Shown one piece after another: positions 35,901 to 43,681 of a DNA stretch of 64,000 nucleotides. A program made the translations under genes and the position numbers. Each line of letters starts with the position of its first letter. The first letter of the stretch is position 1. The stretch spans positions 19,052 through 83,051 of the forward strand of contig JANPJV010000301.1 of the NCBI GenBank assembly GCA_031425695.1, read 5' to 3'. The notes beneath the pieces were generated by a model, which was not told the origin of the DNA, did no database searches, and worked only from the letters and a program-made list of their open reading frames with translations. Source of the stretch: JANPJV01 sp031425695 (GTDB taxonomy: Bacteria > Pseudomonadota > Gammaproteobacteria > Xanthomonadales > SZUA-5).

Positions 35901-36426
35901 CGGCGACGCCCTTCACGCCCTGCAATGCCGGACGGATGGTGAAGTCCTGCAATGCACGCAGCTCGGCCAGGTCCATGCGGCCCGAGGTGTCCTCGATCGC
36001 ATACTGGTAGATCCAGCCGACGCCACTCGCATCCGGGCCCAAGGTGGGTACTACACCGGGGGGAATCGATTGCTGCGCGCGGCCGATCTGTTCCAGGACG
36101 CGGGTACGTGCCCAATAGATGTCGGTGTCGTCTTCGAAGATCGCATAGATGAAGCTCATGCCGAACATCGAATAGCCGCGGACGGTACGGACGCCGGGCG
36201 TGCTCTGCAGCGCGCGCACCAGCGGATAGGTGATCTGGTCCTCGACCAGGTCGGGACTGCGTCCCATCCACTCGGAAAATACGATCACCTGCGGATCGGA
36301 TAGGTCGGGGATCGCGTCGAGCGGCGTCTTGCGTACGCAGTCGACCGCCCACAATGCGAGCAGCAAGGTCGCGCCGAAGACGATCCAGCGGTGTTGGGCC
36401 GACCATTCGATGACGCGCTCGATCAC
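32995..36426 (-). CDS. cusA: second Cu(I)/Ag(I) HME-type RND pump, with a Met/Gly-rich insert
   Basis: A 1143-residue RND pump of the CusA group. The three metal-path methionines are present in VMPTTFPG, LDMNES and RIDMLTTG, and the relay helix reads GGIAIAIGELTDAAIVLIEN. It is about 90 residues longer than the first copy. Most of the excess is an insert in the second periplasmic loop at about residues 810-876, rich in Gly, Ser and Met (GGDMGGMGGKSG, then MNDSGMGSG). Such a stretch could bind copper or form a flexible lid. A second addition (about residues 640-680) holds several Trp. GTG at 36426 is the start. It ends operon 2. Confidence 0.93.
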   Translation of the reverse strand: MIERVIEWSAQHRWIVFGATLLLALWAVDCVRKTPLDAIPDLSDPQVIVFSEWMGRSPDLVEDQITYPLVRALQSTPGVRTVRGYSMFGMSFIYAIFEDDTDIYWARTRVLEQIGRAQQSIPPGVVPTLGPDASGVGWIYQYAIEDTSGRMDLAELRALQDFTIRPALQGVKGVAEVASMGGFERQYQILLDPAKLVAFNVTPLDVSRAVRDANSEVGARVLEMGGREFVLRGRGYVKSLQDLELSVVTVAAGGTPIRVRDVATVQFGSEIRRGTADLNGQGEVVGGIVVMRVGSNALEVIRAVKAQIETLSLPANVKLLPTYDRSELILGSIATLRMTLIEEGIIVAVICLVFLMHARSALVAMIILPLAVLLSFIGIRYLGLTSNIMSLGGIAIAIGELTDAAIVLIENAHTRLAAAPAAADRRRIIIDACKEVGRPIFFSLLLITVSFLPIFTLAGQAGRLFEPLAYTKTLSMFAAALLSVTLAPPLMIWLLRGRIRGQQENPVNRVLGRLYRPIVTMVVRRRVVVALAAALAMLATVPVFMRLGSEFMPPLDEGSLLVMPTTFPGISIEEARGALGAQHRIIKGFAEVASVHGKAGRADTATDPAQLDMNESVVVLKPREQWPDVPRQRWYSGWAPAWFKGVLRPLWPELGPRNQAELARDLDAALRMPGYQIAISPPIRTRIDMLTTGVRTPVGIKVFGPDLPGIERVSLAIEGLLREVSGTRSTFAERQTGREYIDIVPDREAIARFGLSVRDILENVEASIGGMPISTIIDGRARFSVNVRYGADFRADPQLLRALPIAIPRVASAMPAEGEGSGRGSAPAARSEVRASGGDMGGMGGKSGSNAPAMNDSGMGSGAPAVVAADGWDRWQSGGTTVPLGTLADVRVVSGPPMIKDENGVLVGYVFADIDSAERDLGGWVEDAKRLVRDRLALPAGYSLQWTGQYEFLADMEARMRVVLPLTLFLIIALLYLSLRGWAQTGLVLMSLPFAIAGSVWLLALLDYNLSTAVWVGLIAVGGVAAQTGIVVVVYLDKAFEAARARGQLRQRADIDTAVIDGASKCLRPMLMTVATTVLGLTPLLFESGVGADLSARTAAPVVGGLWACMFLTLLVLPAAYAIWRRWQFIPNSTIEAASAQPA

Positions 36427-36436
36427 GGTCAGTCAC

Positions 36437-37693
36437 TCATCGATTGTCGTGATTCGGATGTTGTGCCGGCAGATTTGACGCGGGTTGTGGGTTCGCGTCG
36501 GCGCGAGGCGGCGCATCGCGAGGCCCTGTAGTCGAGTGCCCCGAGTGCCCGGTACTCCCCGAGGCACGCAAGCGGCTTTCAGAATCGATCAGGAACACCC
36601 CGCTCGAAACCACTTGCTCGTCGGGTGCCAACCCAGTCGTCACCTCGATGCGTTCGCCGATACGGACACCGATCTTGATGTCGCGTGGCTTGAACGCGCC
36701 GGAAGCGGCGCGCACGAATACGAGGTGAGCATCCCCGGTATAGATCACGGCATCCCGGGCGACGGTCAGTACCTCGCGCGGCGCCGCCGCGAATTCGGCG
36801 GTGCCATACGAACCGGGACGAAGTTGGCCATCGTCGTTGGGCACGCGCAGACGCACTCTCCCGGTGCGCGAGCCCTCGCTCAACGCTGGATAGACAAAGT
36901 CGACAGTTGCCACGAATGGCGCACGACCTGACCCTGGAAAGCTGAGTGTTGCCGTGAGTCCAGGCCGGACCCGTGGCATATCAGCCTCGGCAATCTCGGC
37001 AATGACCCATACCTGCGAAAAATCGGCAATCGTCACGATCTCCGTGGACGGGTCGACGGCTGTGCCGACGCTGACGCCACGGCGCAGGACGACACCGGCG
37101 CGGGGCGACGTCAGCATGACCAGGCGACGCGGTTGCTGCGATTTTTCGATCCGGGAAATCTCTGCCTCGCTCATGCCCAGCACCCTGAGCCGAGCGCGCC
37201 CGGCGGCAATCACCGCGCTGTCGGGACCGCGTTGTGCCTGCCGCAACGCCGCCAGATACTCAAGCTGCGACGAATAAAGTTCCTGCGAGAACACCGCCGC
37301 CAAGCGCTCGCCAGCGCGCACGTTTTCGCCGGTGGTGTTGACGAACAGCTCCTCGATCCAGCCGGCGACACGGGTATGCACATGGCTGATGCGCGACTCA
37401 TCGGCGACGACGGTTGCGACTGCTCGCAATGGAGCGCTGAGCGACTCCAGGCGCACCGGTTCGAGCTGGATACCCAACACATCAAGCTGGGCTGCCGCCA
37501 ATTCAATCTCGGTGCGGGCGTTTGCGTTCGGCTGCGCCACCGCAGGTGGCGGCACCGTCGGCGCTGGTTCCACGTGTTGAGTCGCAAACGGCCAGCTCGC
37601 ACGTCGGTCCTGAACAACCAGGAAGCCGGCGAAGACCACCGCCGTGATCAACGCGCCGGCAAGTGCACTTCGCCCACGGGGTCCAATAGTCAT
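36437..37693 (-). CDS. cusB: periplasmic adaptor of Cu/Ag RND pump 2 (CusB type)
   Basis: A 418-residue membrane-fusion protein with an N-terminal anchor (ALAGALITAVVFAGFLVV), a barrel-sandwich/hairpin core (VAGWIEELFVNTTGENVRAG through TSPRAGVVLRRGVSVGTAV) and a C-terminal low-complexity, His-containing tail (HSGHSTTG to HPNHDNR). Unlike the adaptor of operon 1 it has neither the N-terminal heavy-metal-binding segment nor a fused CusF domain. The ATG at 37693 overlaps the stop of the channel gene (ATGA), and the pump gene starts 10 bases after its stop. Confidence 0.9.
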   Translation of the reverse strand: MTIGPRGRSALAGALITAVVFAGFLVVQDRRASWPFATQHVEPAPTVPPPAVAQPNANARTEIELAAAQLDVLGIQLEPVRLESLSAPLRAVATVVADESRISHVHTRVAGWIEELFVNTTGENVRAGERLAAVFSQELYSSQLEYLAALRQAQRGPDSAVIAAGRARLRVLGMSEAEISRIEKSQQPRRLVMLTSPRAGVVLRRGVSVGTAVDPSTEIVTIADFSQVWVIAEIAEADMPRVRPGLTATLSFPGSGRAPFVATVDFVYPALSEGSRTGRVRLRVPNDDGQLRPGSYGTAEFAAAPREVLTVARDAVIYTGDAHLVFVRAASGAFKPRDIKIGVRIGERIEVTTGLAPDEQVVSSGVFLIDSESRLRASGSTGHSGHSTTGPRDAPPRADANPQPASNLPAQHPNHDNR

Positions 37694-38991
37694 CGCGGCG
37701 ACTCGGGAGTTTGTCCGGAGGCACGTATGAGCTTGGCCCATGCCTCGGCCAGAGCGGATTCGGCCATCACCAATTCGGCGCGCACTTCCCATAACGCGCG
37801 CGCTGATTCAATGACCGCTGCCAATGTGCCCTGGGCGGCACGGTAGCCGGCGAGCGCTGCGTCGACAGACGCGGCAGCGCGCGGCACGACATCGCTCTCC
37901 AGCATAAGCACTTGAATGCGCGCGGCGCTGACCAGCTCGCGCGTCTGCACGGCTTCACCCGCAACCATGAGTTGCATCGCCTGCAATTCGGCTTGTGCCA
38001 TGCGTTCCATGGCCTTGGCCTCGGCGACGCCGGCGCGCAATCGACTCCGACCGATCGGAAGACTGACACCGAACATGAGCATTGCGCCCGGGCCCTCGGC
38101 CATGGTCGAGGCGCGCCCAACACGAACCGTTGCCATCGGCGCGTACATGGCGCGCATGACATCGATCTCGGCAGCCGCGCGCTCGATTTCTGCGGCCCCG
38201 GCGTGCAGCTCCGGCCGGTGTCCCAACGCCTGCGTGCGCAACCAGGCCGGCACCGGTGGTTCGTCGCGCCGCACCGAATAGTCGAACACCGGAATGCCGG
38301 CCTCAGGAGCGCGGCCGAGACTCGCGTTCAGCATCGCTTCGGCGGCGCGGATTTCGGCTACGAGCGATTGTTGCGTTGCCTGCGCGCGCGCCACTTCGAC
38401 CTCAGCGCGCAGGATGTCAGCTTGCGTGCCGGTGCCGCTGCTGTAGCGAGCGCTCGCGGCATCGACGAGCTGCCGCGAGAGTTTGACCCGTTGCTCGATG
38501 ACCAAGGACATCTGCCGGCGCTCGTGCAGCATGAAGAAGGCGCGTTGCGCGGTAACCGCCACGTCCAATTGCGCCAATTCGACGTCGGCGAGAGCCCGCT
38601 TGGCTTCGGCCTGTGCCGCGCGGCGGCGGTGACCGAGCAAACGCGACAATGGGAATCGCTGCTCGACGGCGATGCTCCAGTCGTAGCGACGGCCGCCGTC
38701 GTCCTCCTCCATCATCGAAAACGGATAATGGTCGACCGCCGGCGACAGCATGGGATCCTCGAGCGCGCCGACGATGTCCGGGCGCTGCGCGAGCGCCTCG
38801 GCGCGCGCACTCATCGCAACGATTTCGCGGCGATTCTCGCGTGCAATGCGGATTGCCGCCGCGAGCGTGAACGGCGTCGGTAGCGACCCTGGACCCGGCG
38901 CTGCTGTCTCGGCGCCGGCGGCGACGTTCATCAGCAGGCTGAGCCCGAGCAGGAGCAAGCAACAGCCGCGCGACAACGCGGAATCGCTCAT
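37690..38991 (-). CDS. cusC: outer-membrane channel of RND pump 2 (CusC/CzcC type)
   Basis: A 433-residue TolC-family protein. The signal peptide (CCLLLLGLSLLMNVAAGA) starts at the ATG at 38991, which has AGGAG at good distance. The body shows the paired long helices and strands of the family (LEDPMLSPAVDHYPFSMMEE, AGTGTQADILRAEVEVARAQ-like repeats). It would provide the outer-membrane exit for the pump encoded two genes on. The two channel genes of the window differ clearly in sequence, so the operons are not a recent duplication. Confidence 0.87.
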   Translation of the reverse strand: MSDSALSRGCCLLLLGLSLLMNVAAGAETAAPGPGSLPTPFTLAAAIRIARENRREIVAMSARAEALAQRPDIVGALEDPMLSPAVDHYPFSMMEEDDGGRRYDWSIAVEQRFPLSRLLGHRRRAAQAEAKRALADVELAQLDVAVTAQRAFFMLHERRQMSLVIEQRVKLSRQLVDAASARYSSGTGTQADILRAEVEVARAQATQQSLVAEIRAAEAMLNASLGRAPEAGIPVFDYSVRRDEPPVPAWLRTQALGHRPELHAGAAEIERAAAEIDVMRAMYAPMATVRVGRASTMAEGPGAMLMFGVSLPIGRSRLRAGVAEAKAMERMAQAELQAMQLMVAGEAVQTRELVSAARIQVLMLESDVVPRAAASVDAALAGYRAAQGTLAAVIESARALWEVRAELVMAESALAEAWAKLIRASGQTPESPR

Positions 38992-39081
38992 GATCAATCT
39001 CCTGCGATGCTGGGAAGTACAGCCGGATGAAATTGCCATGCCGCGATGCGGCTACGGCGACTTCCTTTCAGGCCGCATAAG

Positions 39082-39108
39082 GTGTCTCGCGAAGGATCCG
39101 CGAGACAC
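39082..39108. terminator. Perfect 10-bp hairpin between the 39132 gene and cusC2
   Basis: GTGTCTCGCG (39082-39091) and CGCGAGACAC (39099-39108) form a perfect stem with a seven-base loop. It lies 24 bases after the stop of the small exported-protein gene. There is no T-run, so it may partly attenuate transcription or stabilise the mRNA between the first gene and the pump operon. Confidence 0.5.
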
Positions 39109-39131
39109 TGGTCACCAGGACCACTAAACCT

Positions 39132-39536
39132 TCAAGGCTTGTCGAGCTCGACGGTGTCGTTGACTTTGAGCTCGCCGCCGATGATTTCCGCGACTGAGTA
39201 ATGATCATCAAATATTGTCGCGATGCGGACCGATCCGATGTTCTTCCGGGTAAAGTTTGGAATGGTGCGTTTGGGTGAGTACGGTCCCGGCTCATGCCTG
39301 ATGACCTGAAGCACCTGGCCTACTTCGGCGCCATCGCGACTACCAATGCAGATCGTCACGGTTTTGTCTTTTACTTCCAATACCTGACCCTGCATGAAAA
39401 ACTCATGTTTCAAGGAGCCGGCCATGGCCGAGGTCGAGATGCTGAGAACGCCAATGAGTGCGACGGCGGCAAGCCCGCGCGACCAAGACGCAACGATGGA
39501 TTTAGCAAAGCTGGAAGGGGACGAGTTGGCGTTCAC
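39132..39536 (-). CDS. small exported protein heading RND operon 2
   Basis: A 134-residue exported protein: leader (GLAAVALIGVLSISTSAMA) and a compact, strand-rich mature part (GQVLEVKDKTVTICIGSRDG, VRIATIFDDHYSVAEIIGGE). It resembles small beta-barrel domains that carry a VLEVKD-x-x-VTI strand pair. GTG at 39536 is preferred: CAGGAG ends six bases before it, while the ATG at 39542 directly abuts that site. An FNR-type box with class II spacing lies upstream at 39616. The position before cusCBA2 suggests a metal-related job; the function is unknown. Confidence 0.65.
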   Translation of the reverse strand: MNANSSPSSFAKSIVASWSRGLAAVALIGVLSISTSAMAGSLKHEFFMQGQVLEVKDKTVTICIGSRDGAEVGQVLQVIRHEPGPYSPKRTIPNFTRKNIGSVRIATIFDDHYSVAEIIGGELKVNDTVELDKP

Positions 39537-39587
39537 AAACATCTCCTGACTGGATCGGCCAATGCGGATGCATGGGATTCGGTTTAG

Positions 39588-39629
39588 ATCATGCCGATAG
39601 CCATGCTGTGGCCCTTTGATCCAGGTCAA
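39588..39629 (-). promoter_or_regulatory. FNR/ANR class II promoter of the 39132 gene
   Basis: TTGATCCAGGTCAA (39616-39629) matches TTGAT-N4-ATCAA at nine of ten informative positions. On the minus strand a CATGAT -10-like element (39593-39588) is centred 32 bases from the box centre, as expected when an FNR-type activator sits at -41.5. The start codon follows about 50 bases later. Confidence 0.6.
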
Positions 39630-39690
39630 CTCCCGCTCATTGCTCCAAAAATCGGCGATACCTCATCGCCGGTGCGACTGGGCTTTCCAA

Positions 39691-39704
39691 TTGATCCAGA
39701 TCAA
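39691..39704. promoter_or_regulatory. Perfect FNR/ANR box in the 39.5-40.1 kb gap
   Basis: TTGATCCAGATCAA, an exact match to TTGAT-N4-ATCAA, 75 bases from the related box at 39616. It is not next to an obvious gene; a plus-strand transcript from it would run to the strong hairpin at 39962. A weaker relative (TGGATCCACGTCAA) is at 40043-40056. Confidence 0.65.
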
Positions 39705-39990
39705 GTTGCTTTGGACACATCTCATGAAGATCTTGCCCATCCGAAAAAACCTGAGGGCGCTCCAAAAGCCCAACGATATCGTTTGGAGCAAGTCCATAGG
39801 ACCCACCGAGATTGGGCACCGCCCTGAGAGTGTGAAGGAAGGTCAGAACAAGTCCATCCTGGCCTTGTTCAGACACGCTCTACAAAAAGCGTGGTTTTTG
39901 TTTCGCTTGATTTTCAATGACTTGCACCATCGAAAAATGGCGGCACATCCATGTGCCGCGCGGAACCTCTGACTTGTTCAGAGGTTCCTT
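39705..39990 (+). other. Gene-poor stretch with a strong terminator-like hairpin (possible small RNA)
   Basis: The 39543-40131 gap is lower in GC than its neighbours and has no gene I can support; the small open frames here have no homology I recognise and no ribosome-binding sites. At 39962-39988 lies an 11-base-pair perfect stem (GGAACCTCTGA, loop CTTGT, TCAGAGGTTCC) followed by TTAAATT. With the perfect FNR box at 39691, a roughly 250-base transcript from about 39739 to 39990 on + would have the layout of an anaerobically induced small RNA. This is a hypothesis only. Confidence 0.3.
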
Positions 39991-40131
39991 AAATTGGCCG
40001 GTGATATCCGTCTGAGCAAACATCGCAGCAGGAGATTGCGCTTGGATCCACGTCAATCCCCACCGGTGCGCGGCTTCAGCGGCCGCATGCGTGCCGCGAT
40101 CACGGTGCATGGCTCATGGCCGGCGCCGACT

Positions 40132-40701
40132 TCAGTGTTCCGCAAAGGCCGATAGGGAGCCGTCACGACTCACGAGTTCGACGGTGTAAGGCTGCGTGCG
40201 GCCATCCGGCGTTTCCATGCCCGGCGAGCCCAGCGGCATGCCGGGTAGAACCAGCCCCTTTGCGTCGGGCCTTTCCTGCAGCAACCGCTTGATGTCCGAT
40301 GCCGGCACGTGCCCTTCGACAAAGTAATCGCCGACCTGCGCCGTGTGGCAGGAGCCCTTTCCTACGGGCACGCCGACGCTTTCCTTGATCGGGTTGAGAT
40401 CGTCGGTCTTGCGCTCCTCCACTTTGAAGCCAGCGGCGCGCATGTGCTCCACCCAGAGCCCGCAGCAACCGCAGCTCGCGCTCTTGTGAACCACGACCGC
40501 GGGCAATTCGTCCATGGCATCTGCCAACGGGGGTGCCTGCGATGTGCTTTCAGTGACCGGCACTGACTCAGTCTGCGCGACAGCCGTCGGAGCGCTCGAC
40601 GGCGCGCCATTTCCGTCGGGCGCGCGTGCGCAAGCTGATCCCAAAAGGCTCGCCGCGAGAAGGCCCAGCATGATTTTCGATTTTGGGTTCATAGGACGCA
40701 T
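40132..40701 (-). CDS. DUF411 metal-linked exported protein
   Basis: A 189-residue protein. ATG at 40701 is chosen since GGAGG ends five bases upstream; other in-frame ATGs upstream lack a site. A hydrophobic leader ends at GSACA, perhaps a lipoprotein signal. After a Pro/Ser/Thr-rich linker comes the DUF411 domain with HKSASCGCCGLWVEHMRAAG, then a second Cys (GSCHTAQVG) and VEGHVPASDIKRLL. DUF411 proteins accompany copper resistance genes and are thought to bind Cu with the CxxC-like cluster. An FNR-type promoter lies upstream at 40735-40776. Confidence 0.85.
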   Translation of the reverse strand: MRPMNPKSKIMLGLLAASLLGSACARAPDGNGAPSSAPTAVAQTESVPVTESTSQAPPLADAMDELPAVVVHKSASCGCCGLWVEHMRAAGFKVEERKTDDLNPIKESVGVPVGKGSCHTAQVGDYFVEGHVPASDIKRLLQERPDAKGLVLPGMPLGSPGMETPDGRTQPYTVELVSRDGSLSAFAEH

Positions 40702-40734
40702 GTGTTCCTCCGTATCCATCAATTCGTGAGGCAT

Positions 40735-40776
40735 AAGGTACATTGCCGCGGGAAATCCAGCCTTGATCCTCGTCAA
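40735..40776 (-). promoter_or_regulatory. FNR/ANR class II promoter of the DUF411 gene
   Basis: TTGATCCTCGTCAA (40763-40776), one mismatch from TTGAT-N4-ATCAA. The minus-strand TACCTT (40740-40735) is centred 32 bases from the box centre, the spacing of an activator bound at -41.5. The DUF411 start is 34 bases further on. Confidence 0.6.
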
Positions 40777-40806
40777 CGAGCCCACCGATGGGATCGGGCG
40801 TCAACT

Positions 40807-43152
40807 TCACGACCTCAAGCGCAGCGCGTTGGCAACGACACTCACAGAGGACAAGCTCATCGCCAGTGCCGCAATCATCGGGCTCAAGAGAAGCCCGAAA
40901 GTCGGGTAGAGCAGACCGGCTGCAATGGGTACGCCGAGGGCGTTGTAGGCGAAGGCGAAGGCCAGGTTCTGCTTCATGTTCGCGACCGTCGCTTCGGAGA
41001 TTTCGCGCGCTCTCAAGATGCCGCGCAGATCACCCTTGACCAGCGTGATCTGGGCGCTCGACATGGCCACGTCGGTGCCGGTGCCCATGGCGATGCCGAC
41101 ATCGGCCGCGGCGAGAGCCGGCGCGTCGTTGATGCCGTCGCCAGCCATGGCAACTCGACGTCCCTGCGCTTTCAGCTTCGCCACCAGATCGGCCTTGTCC
41201 TTCGGCCGGACCTCTCCATGGACCTCGTCGATGACGCCGAGCGTTTTGGCCACCGCCTCGGCGGTGGTCTTGCCGTCGCCGGTGGCCATGACGATGCGCA
41301 GTCCGGCCGCTTTCAATGCGGTGACCGCAGCCAGGGTGGTGTCCTTGATCGGGTCCGCGACGGCGAGTAGACCCACTGCGCGCCCGTTGACGGCAAGGAA
41401 CATGGCGCTGGCACCGTCGCTGCGCAGACGCTCGGCGGCGTCCTTGAGCTCGCTGACATCGGCGCCCACCTGCTGCATCAACGCGGTGTTTCCAAGTGCC
41501 AGCTGCTGCGCGCCGACGCGTCCGCGAACACCGATGCCGGTCGCGGATTCGAATTCCGTCGCCGTCTCCAGCGCGAGCCCTCGGCTCCGAGCCTCGGCGA
41601 CGATGGCATCCGCCAGTGGATGCTCGCTGCCCTGATCCAGGCTCGCGGCCAGGCGCAGGACTTCTTCCGACGCCATGCCCTTCACCGCGATCACTTCCCG
41701 GAATGCGGGCTTGCCCTGGGTCAGCGTGCCGGTCTTGTCGACGATCAACGTATCGATGGTACGCATGCGCTCGATCGCCTCGGCATCGCGAAACAGCACG
41801 CCGGCCTGCGCGGCGCGGCCGGTCGCGACCATGATCGACATCGGCGTGGCGAGGCCCAGGGCACAAGGACACGCAATGATGAGCACCGCCACCGCGTTGA
41901 CCACCGCAAACGTCCATGAGGGTTCAGGACCAAAGAGGCCCCAGATGACAAAGGTCGCGACCGCGATGGCCAGCACGGCCAGGACAAACCAGAAGCTGAC
42001 CTTGTCGGCCATGCGCTGCATTGGCGCGCGGGAGCGCTGGGCCTGGGCGACCAGTTGGACGATCTGGGCAAGCACGGTCTCCGAGCCAACTTTTTCAGCG
42101 CGGATGACCAGGCTGCCATTGCCGTTCATGGTGGCCCCGATGACCTTGTCGCCCGGGTGCTTCTCGACCGGAATCGGTTCGCCCGTCAGCATGGATTCGT
42201 CGACGCTCGATTGGCCCTCGATGACCACGCCGTCGACGGGCACCTTTTCCCCAGGACGCACGCGCAGGCGGTCGCCCAGGTGTACGTGGCTGAGCTCAAT
42301 ATCCTCCTCACTGCCATCGTCTCGCAGGCGCCGCGCCGTCTTCGGTGCCAGCCCGAGCAGTGCCTTGATCGCGGCTGACGTACTCGAACGCGCCTTGAGC
42401 TCCAGCAACTGGCCGAGCAGCGTCAGCGAAACGATGATGGCCGCGGCTTCGAAATAGACGTTGACGCGTCCATGTTCGCGGAACGATGCCGGGAAAAGAT
42501 CCGGCGCCAACGCCGCAACCATACTGTAGGTGTAGGCCGCCCCGACCCCGGTGCCGATGAGGGTCCACATATTCGGGCTGCGGTTGGCGATGGATTGCGT
42601 CCAGCGCACGAAAAACGGCCAGCCAGCCCAAAGCACCACCGGAGTCGACAGCACGAACTCGATCCAGGTCCGTGTGCCTGGCGACAGGGTTCCGATCTGA
42701 TGCCCGACCATGGCGATCGCCAGCACGATCAATGACAAGGGCAAAGTCCACCAGAAGCGGCGGCGGAAATCGACCAGCTCTGGACTCTCGTCATCGTCGA
42801 GCGTCGGCATCAAGGGTTCGAGCGCCATGCCGCAGATCGGGCAGGATCCAGGGTGGTCCTGGAGGATCTGCGGGTGCATCGGGCAGGTGTACTGGGTACC
42901 CGCTGGCGCCGGGGGCCCGGCTTCCGAGATCGTGGCCTTGGCATCGCGCGCGATCAAATAGCGCCCGGGATCAGCCACGAATTTGCTGCGGCATCCCGCC
43001 GAACAGAACCGATAGTCGTGTCCGTTGTGCGCCGCCTGCAGTGGCGCATCGGCCGCAACTGTCATTCCACATACCGGGTCGATAACCTTGGGAGAGTCGG
43101 GGTTGGGCTGATGCGCGTGGTGCTCGTGGCTGCCGTGGTGAGCGCTATTCAT
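40807..43152 (-). CDS. copA: copper-exporting P1B-type ATPase (CopA)
   Basis: A 781-residue cation pump that exports Cu(I) from the cytosol using ATP. Order: a His-rich start, a YHS-type segment (PVCGMTVAADAP to FCSAGCRSKF), a heavy-metal-binding segment (YTCPMHPQILQDHPGSCPIC), eight membrane helices with Cys428-Pro-Cys430 in IIACPCALGLATP, the phosphorylated Asp472 in DKTGTLTQG, the SEHPLA histidine and GDGINDAPA. It lacks the classic N-terminal GMxCxxC domains; the two Cys-rich segments replace them. The ATG at 43152 overlaps the stop of the MerR gene (ATGA), so translation is coupled. It continues the minus-strand metal block to DUF411. Confidence 0.95.
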   Translation of the reverse strand: MNSAHHGSHEHHAHQPNPDSPKVIDPVCGMTVAADAPLQAAHNGHDYRFCSAGCRSKFVADPGRYLIARDAKATISEAGPPAPAGTQYTCPMHPQILQDHPGSCPICGMALEPLMPTLDDDESPELVDFRRRFWWTLPLSLIVLAIAMVGHQIGTLSPGTRTWIEFVLSTPVVLWAGWPFFVRWTQSIANRSPNMWTLIGTGVGAAYTYSMVAALAPDLFPASFREHGRVNVYFEAAAIIVSLTLLGQLLELKARSSTSAAIKALLGLAPKTARRLRDDGSEEDIELSHVHLGDRLRVRPGEKVPVDGVVIEGQSSVDESMLTGEPIPVEKHPGDKVIGATMNGNGSLVIRAEKVGSETVLAQIVQLVAQAQRSRAPMQRMADKVSFWFVLAVLAIAVATFVIWGLFGPEPSWTFAVVNAVAVLIIACPCALGLATPMSIMVATGRAAQAGVLFRDAEAIERMRTIDTLIVDKTGTLTQGKPAFREVIAVKGMASEEVLRLAASLDQGSEHPLADAIVAEARSRGLALETATEFESATGIGVRGRVGAQQLALGNTALMQQVGADVSELKDAAERLRSDGASAMFLAVNGRAVGLLAVADPIKDTTLAAVTALKAAGLRIVMATGDGKTTAEAVAKTLGVIDEVHGEVRPKDKADLVAKLKAQGRRVAMAGDGINDAPALAAADVGIAMGTGTDVAMSSAQITLVKGDLRGILRAREISEATVANMKQNLAFAFAYNALGVPIAAGLLYPTFGLLLSPMIAALAMSLSSVSVVANALRLRS

Positions 43153-43544
43153 GTCCCGATCTCCCGGGTCAACGCATTGAGGATTGGACACGCGTCCGCT
43201 CGGCCGTGACCCGGGCAGGCTTTGATCAGCGTGCTCAGGCCGCGGCGGATGGACTCGAGCTCTGCAATCCGGCGGTCGACATCGGCAAGCCGCACCTCCG
43301 CGGCCTGCTTGACGCGGGCGATGTCCTGCTCGTCGCTGAGGGTCAGCAGTCCCCGGATTTCCTCGAGCGTAAATCCGAGGAGCTTTGCGCGCCGGATGAA
43401 CTGGAGTCGCTTGAGCTGGATCTCGCCGTATTGCCGATAGCCGGAGCTTTGACGTCCGGCCGGTTCCAGCAGCCCATCCCGTTCGTAGTAGCGCACCGTG
43501 TCGACGGCTACATTTCCACGCTTCGCCAGTTCACCGATTTTCAT
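43149..43544 (-). CDS. MerR-family heavy-metal regulator (CueR-like)
   Basis: A 131-residue MerR protein: winged helix (MKIGELAKRGNVAVDTVRYYERDGLL), coiled-coil dimer helix (about 75-108) and a C-terminal metal loop with Cys110 and Cys119 in CPGHGRADACPIL. Two loop cysteines without a Cys in the dimer-helix position used by Zn/Cd/Hg sensors fits monovalent-metal sensors of the CueR type, though the loop is one residue longer than in CueR and contains His. It is coupled to copA by a four-base overlap and has a MerR-type operator upstream at 43577. It would activate its own operon when copper (or silver) rises. Confidence 0.87.
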   Translation of the reverse strand: MKIGELAKRGNVAVDTVRYYERDGLLEPAGRQSSGYRQYGEIQLKRLQFIRRAKLLGFTLEEIRGLLTLSDEQDIARVKQAAEVRLADVDRRIAELESIRRGLSTLIKACPGHGRADACPILNALTREIGT

Positions 43545-43576
43545 GATCGCGTCCGCACCAAGTGGATGTTGCGACC

Positions 43577-43608
43577 AGCTTGCACCCTGGACTCGGGTCC
43601 AGAGTCAA
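43577..43608 (-). promoter_or_regulatory. MerR-type promoter/operator of the regulator-copA operon
   Basis: On the minus strand: TTGACT (43608-43603), a dyad CTGGAC-CCGA-GTCCAG within a 19-20-base spacer, then GCAAGCT as a weak -10. The CTCTGGAC...GTCCAGGGT half-sites resemble operators of ZntR/CadR/CueR-type regulators. The regulator gene starts 33 bases later, so it is autoregulated together with copA. The remaining bases to 43681 show nothing. Confidence 0.8.
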
Positions 43609-43681
43609 GTGTTTTCCGGACGCCGGCCAAGCGTGGCAAGCAGGCGACCCAAGTTGTCAGCGAGTGCCGGCGATTCAGACC

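Noticed and set aside
39616..39972. Plus-strand 118-codon frame in the 39.5-40.1 kb gap
   Set aside because: Starts inside an FNR box, has no ribosome-binding site and no recognisable sequence; treated as non-coding.
40807..43152. Cadmium/zinc P-type ATPase instead of copper
   Set aside because: The CPC motif, YHS and heavy-metal-binding segments and copper neighbours favour copper; no Zn/Cd-specific features seen.
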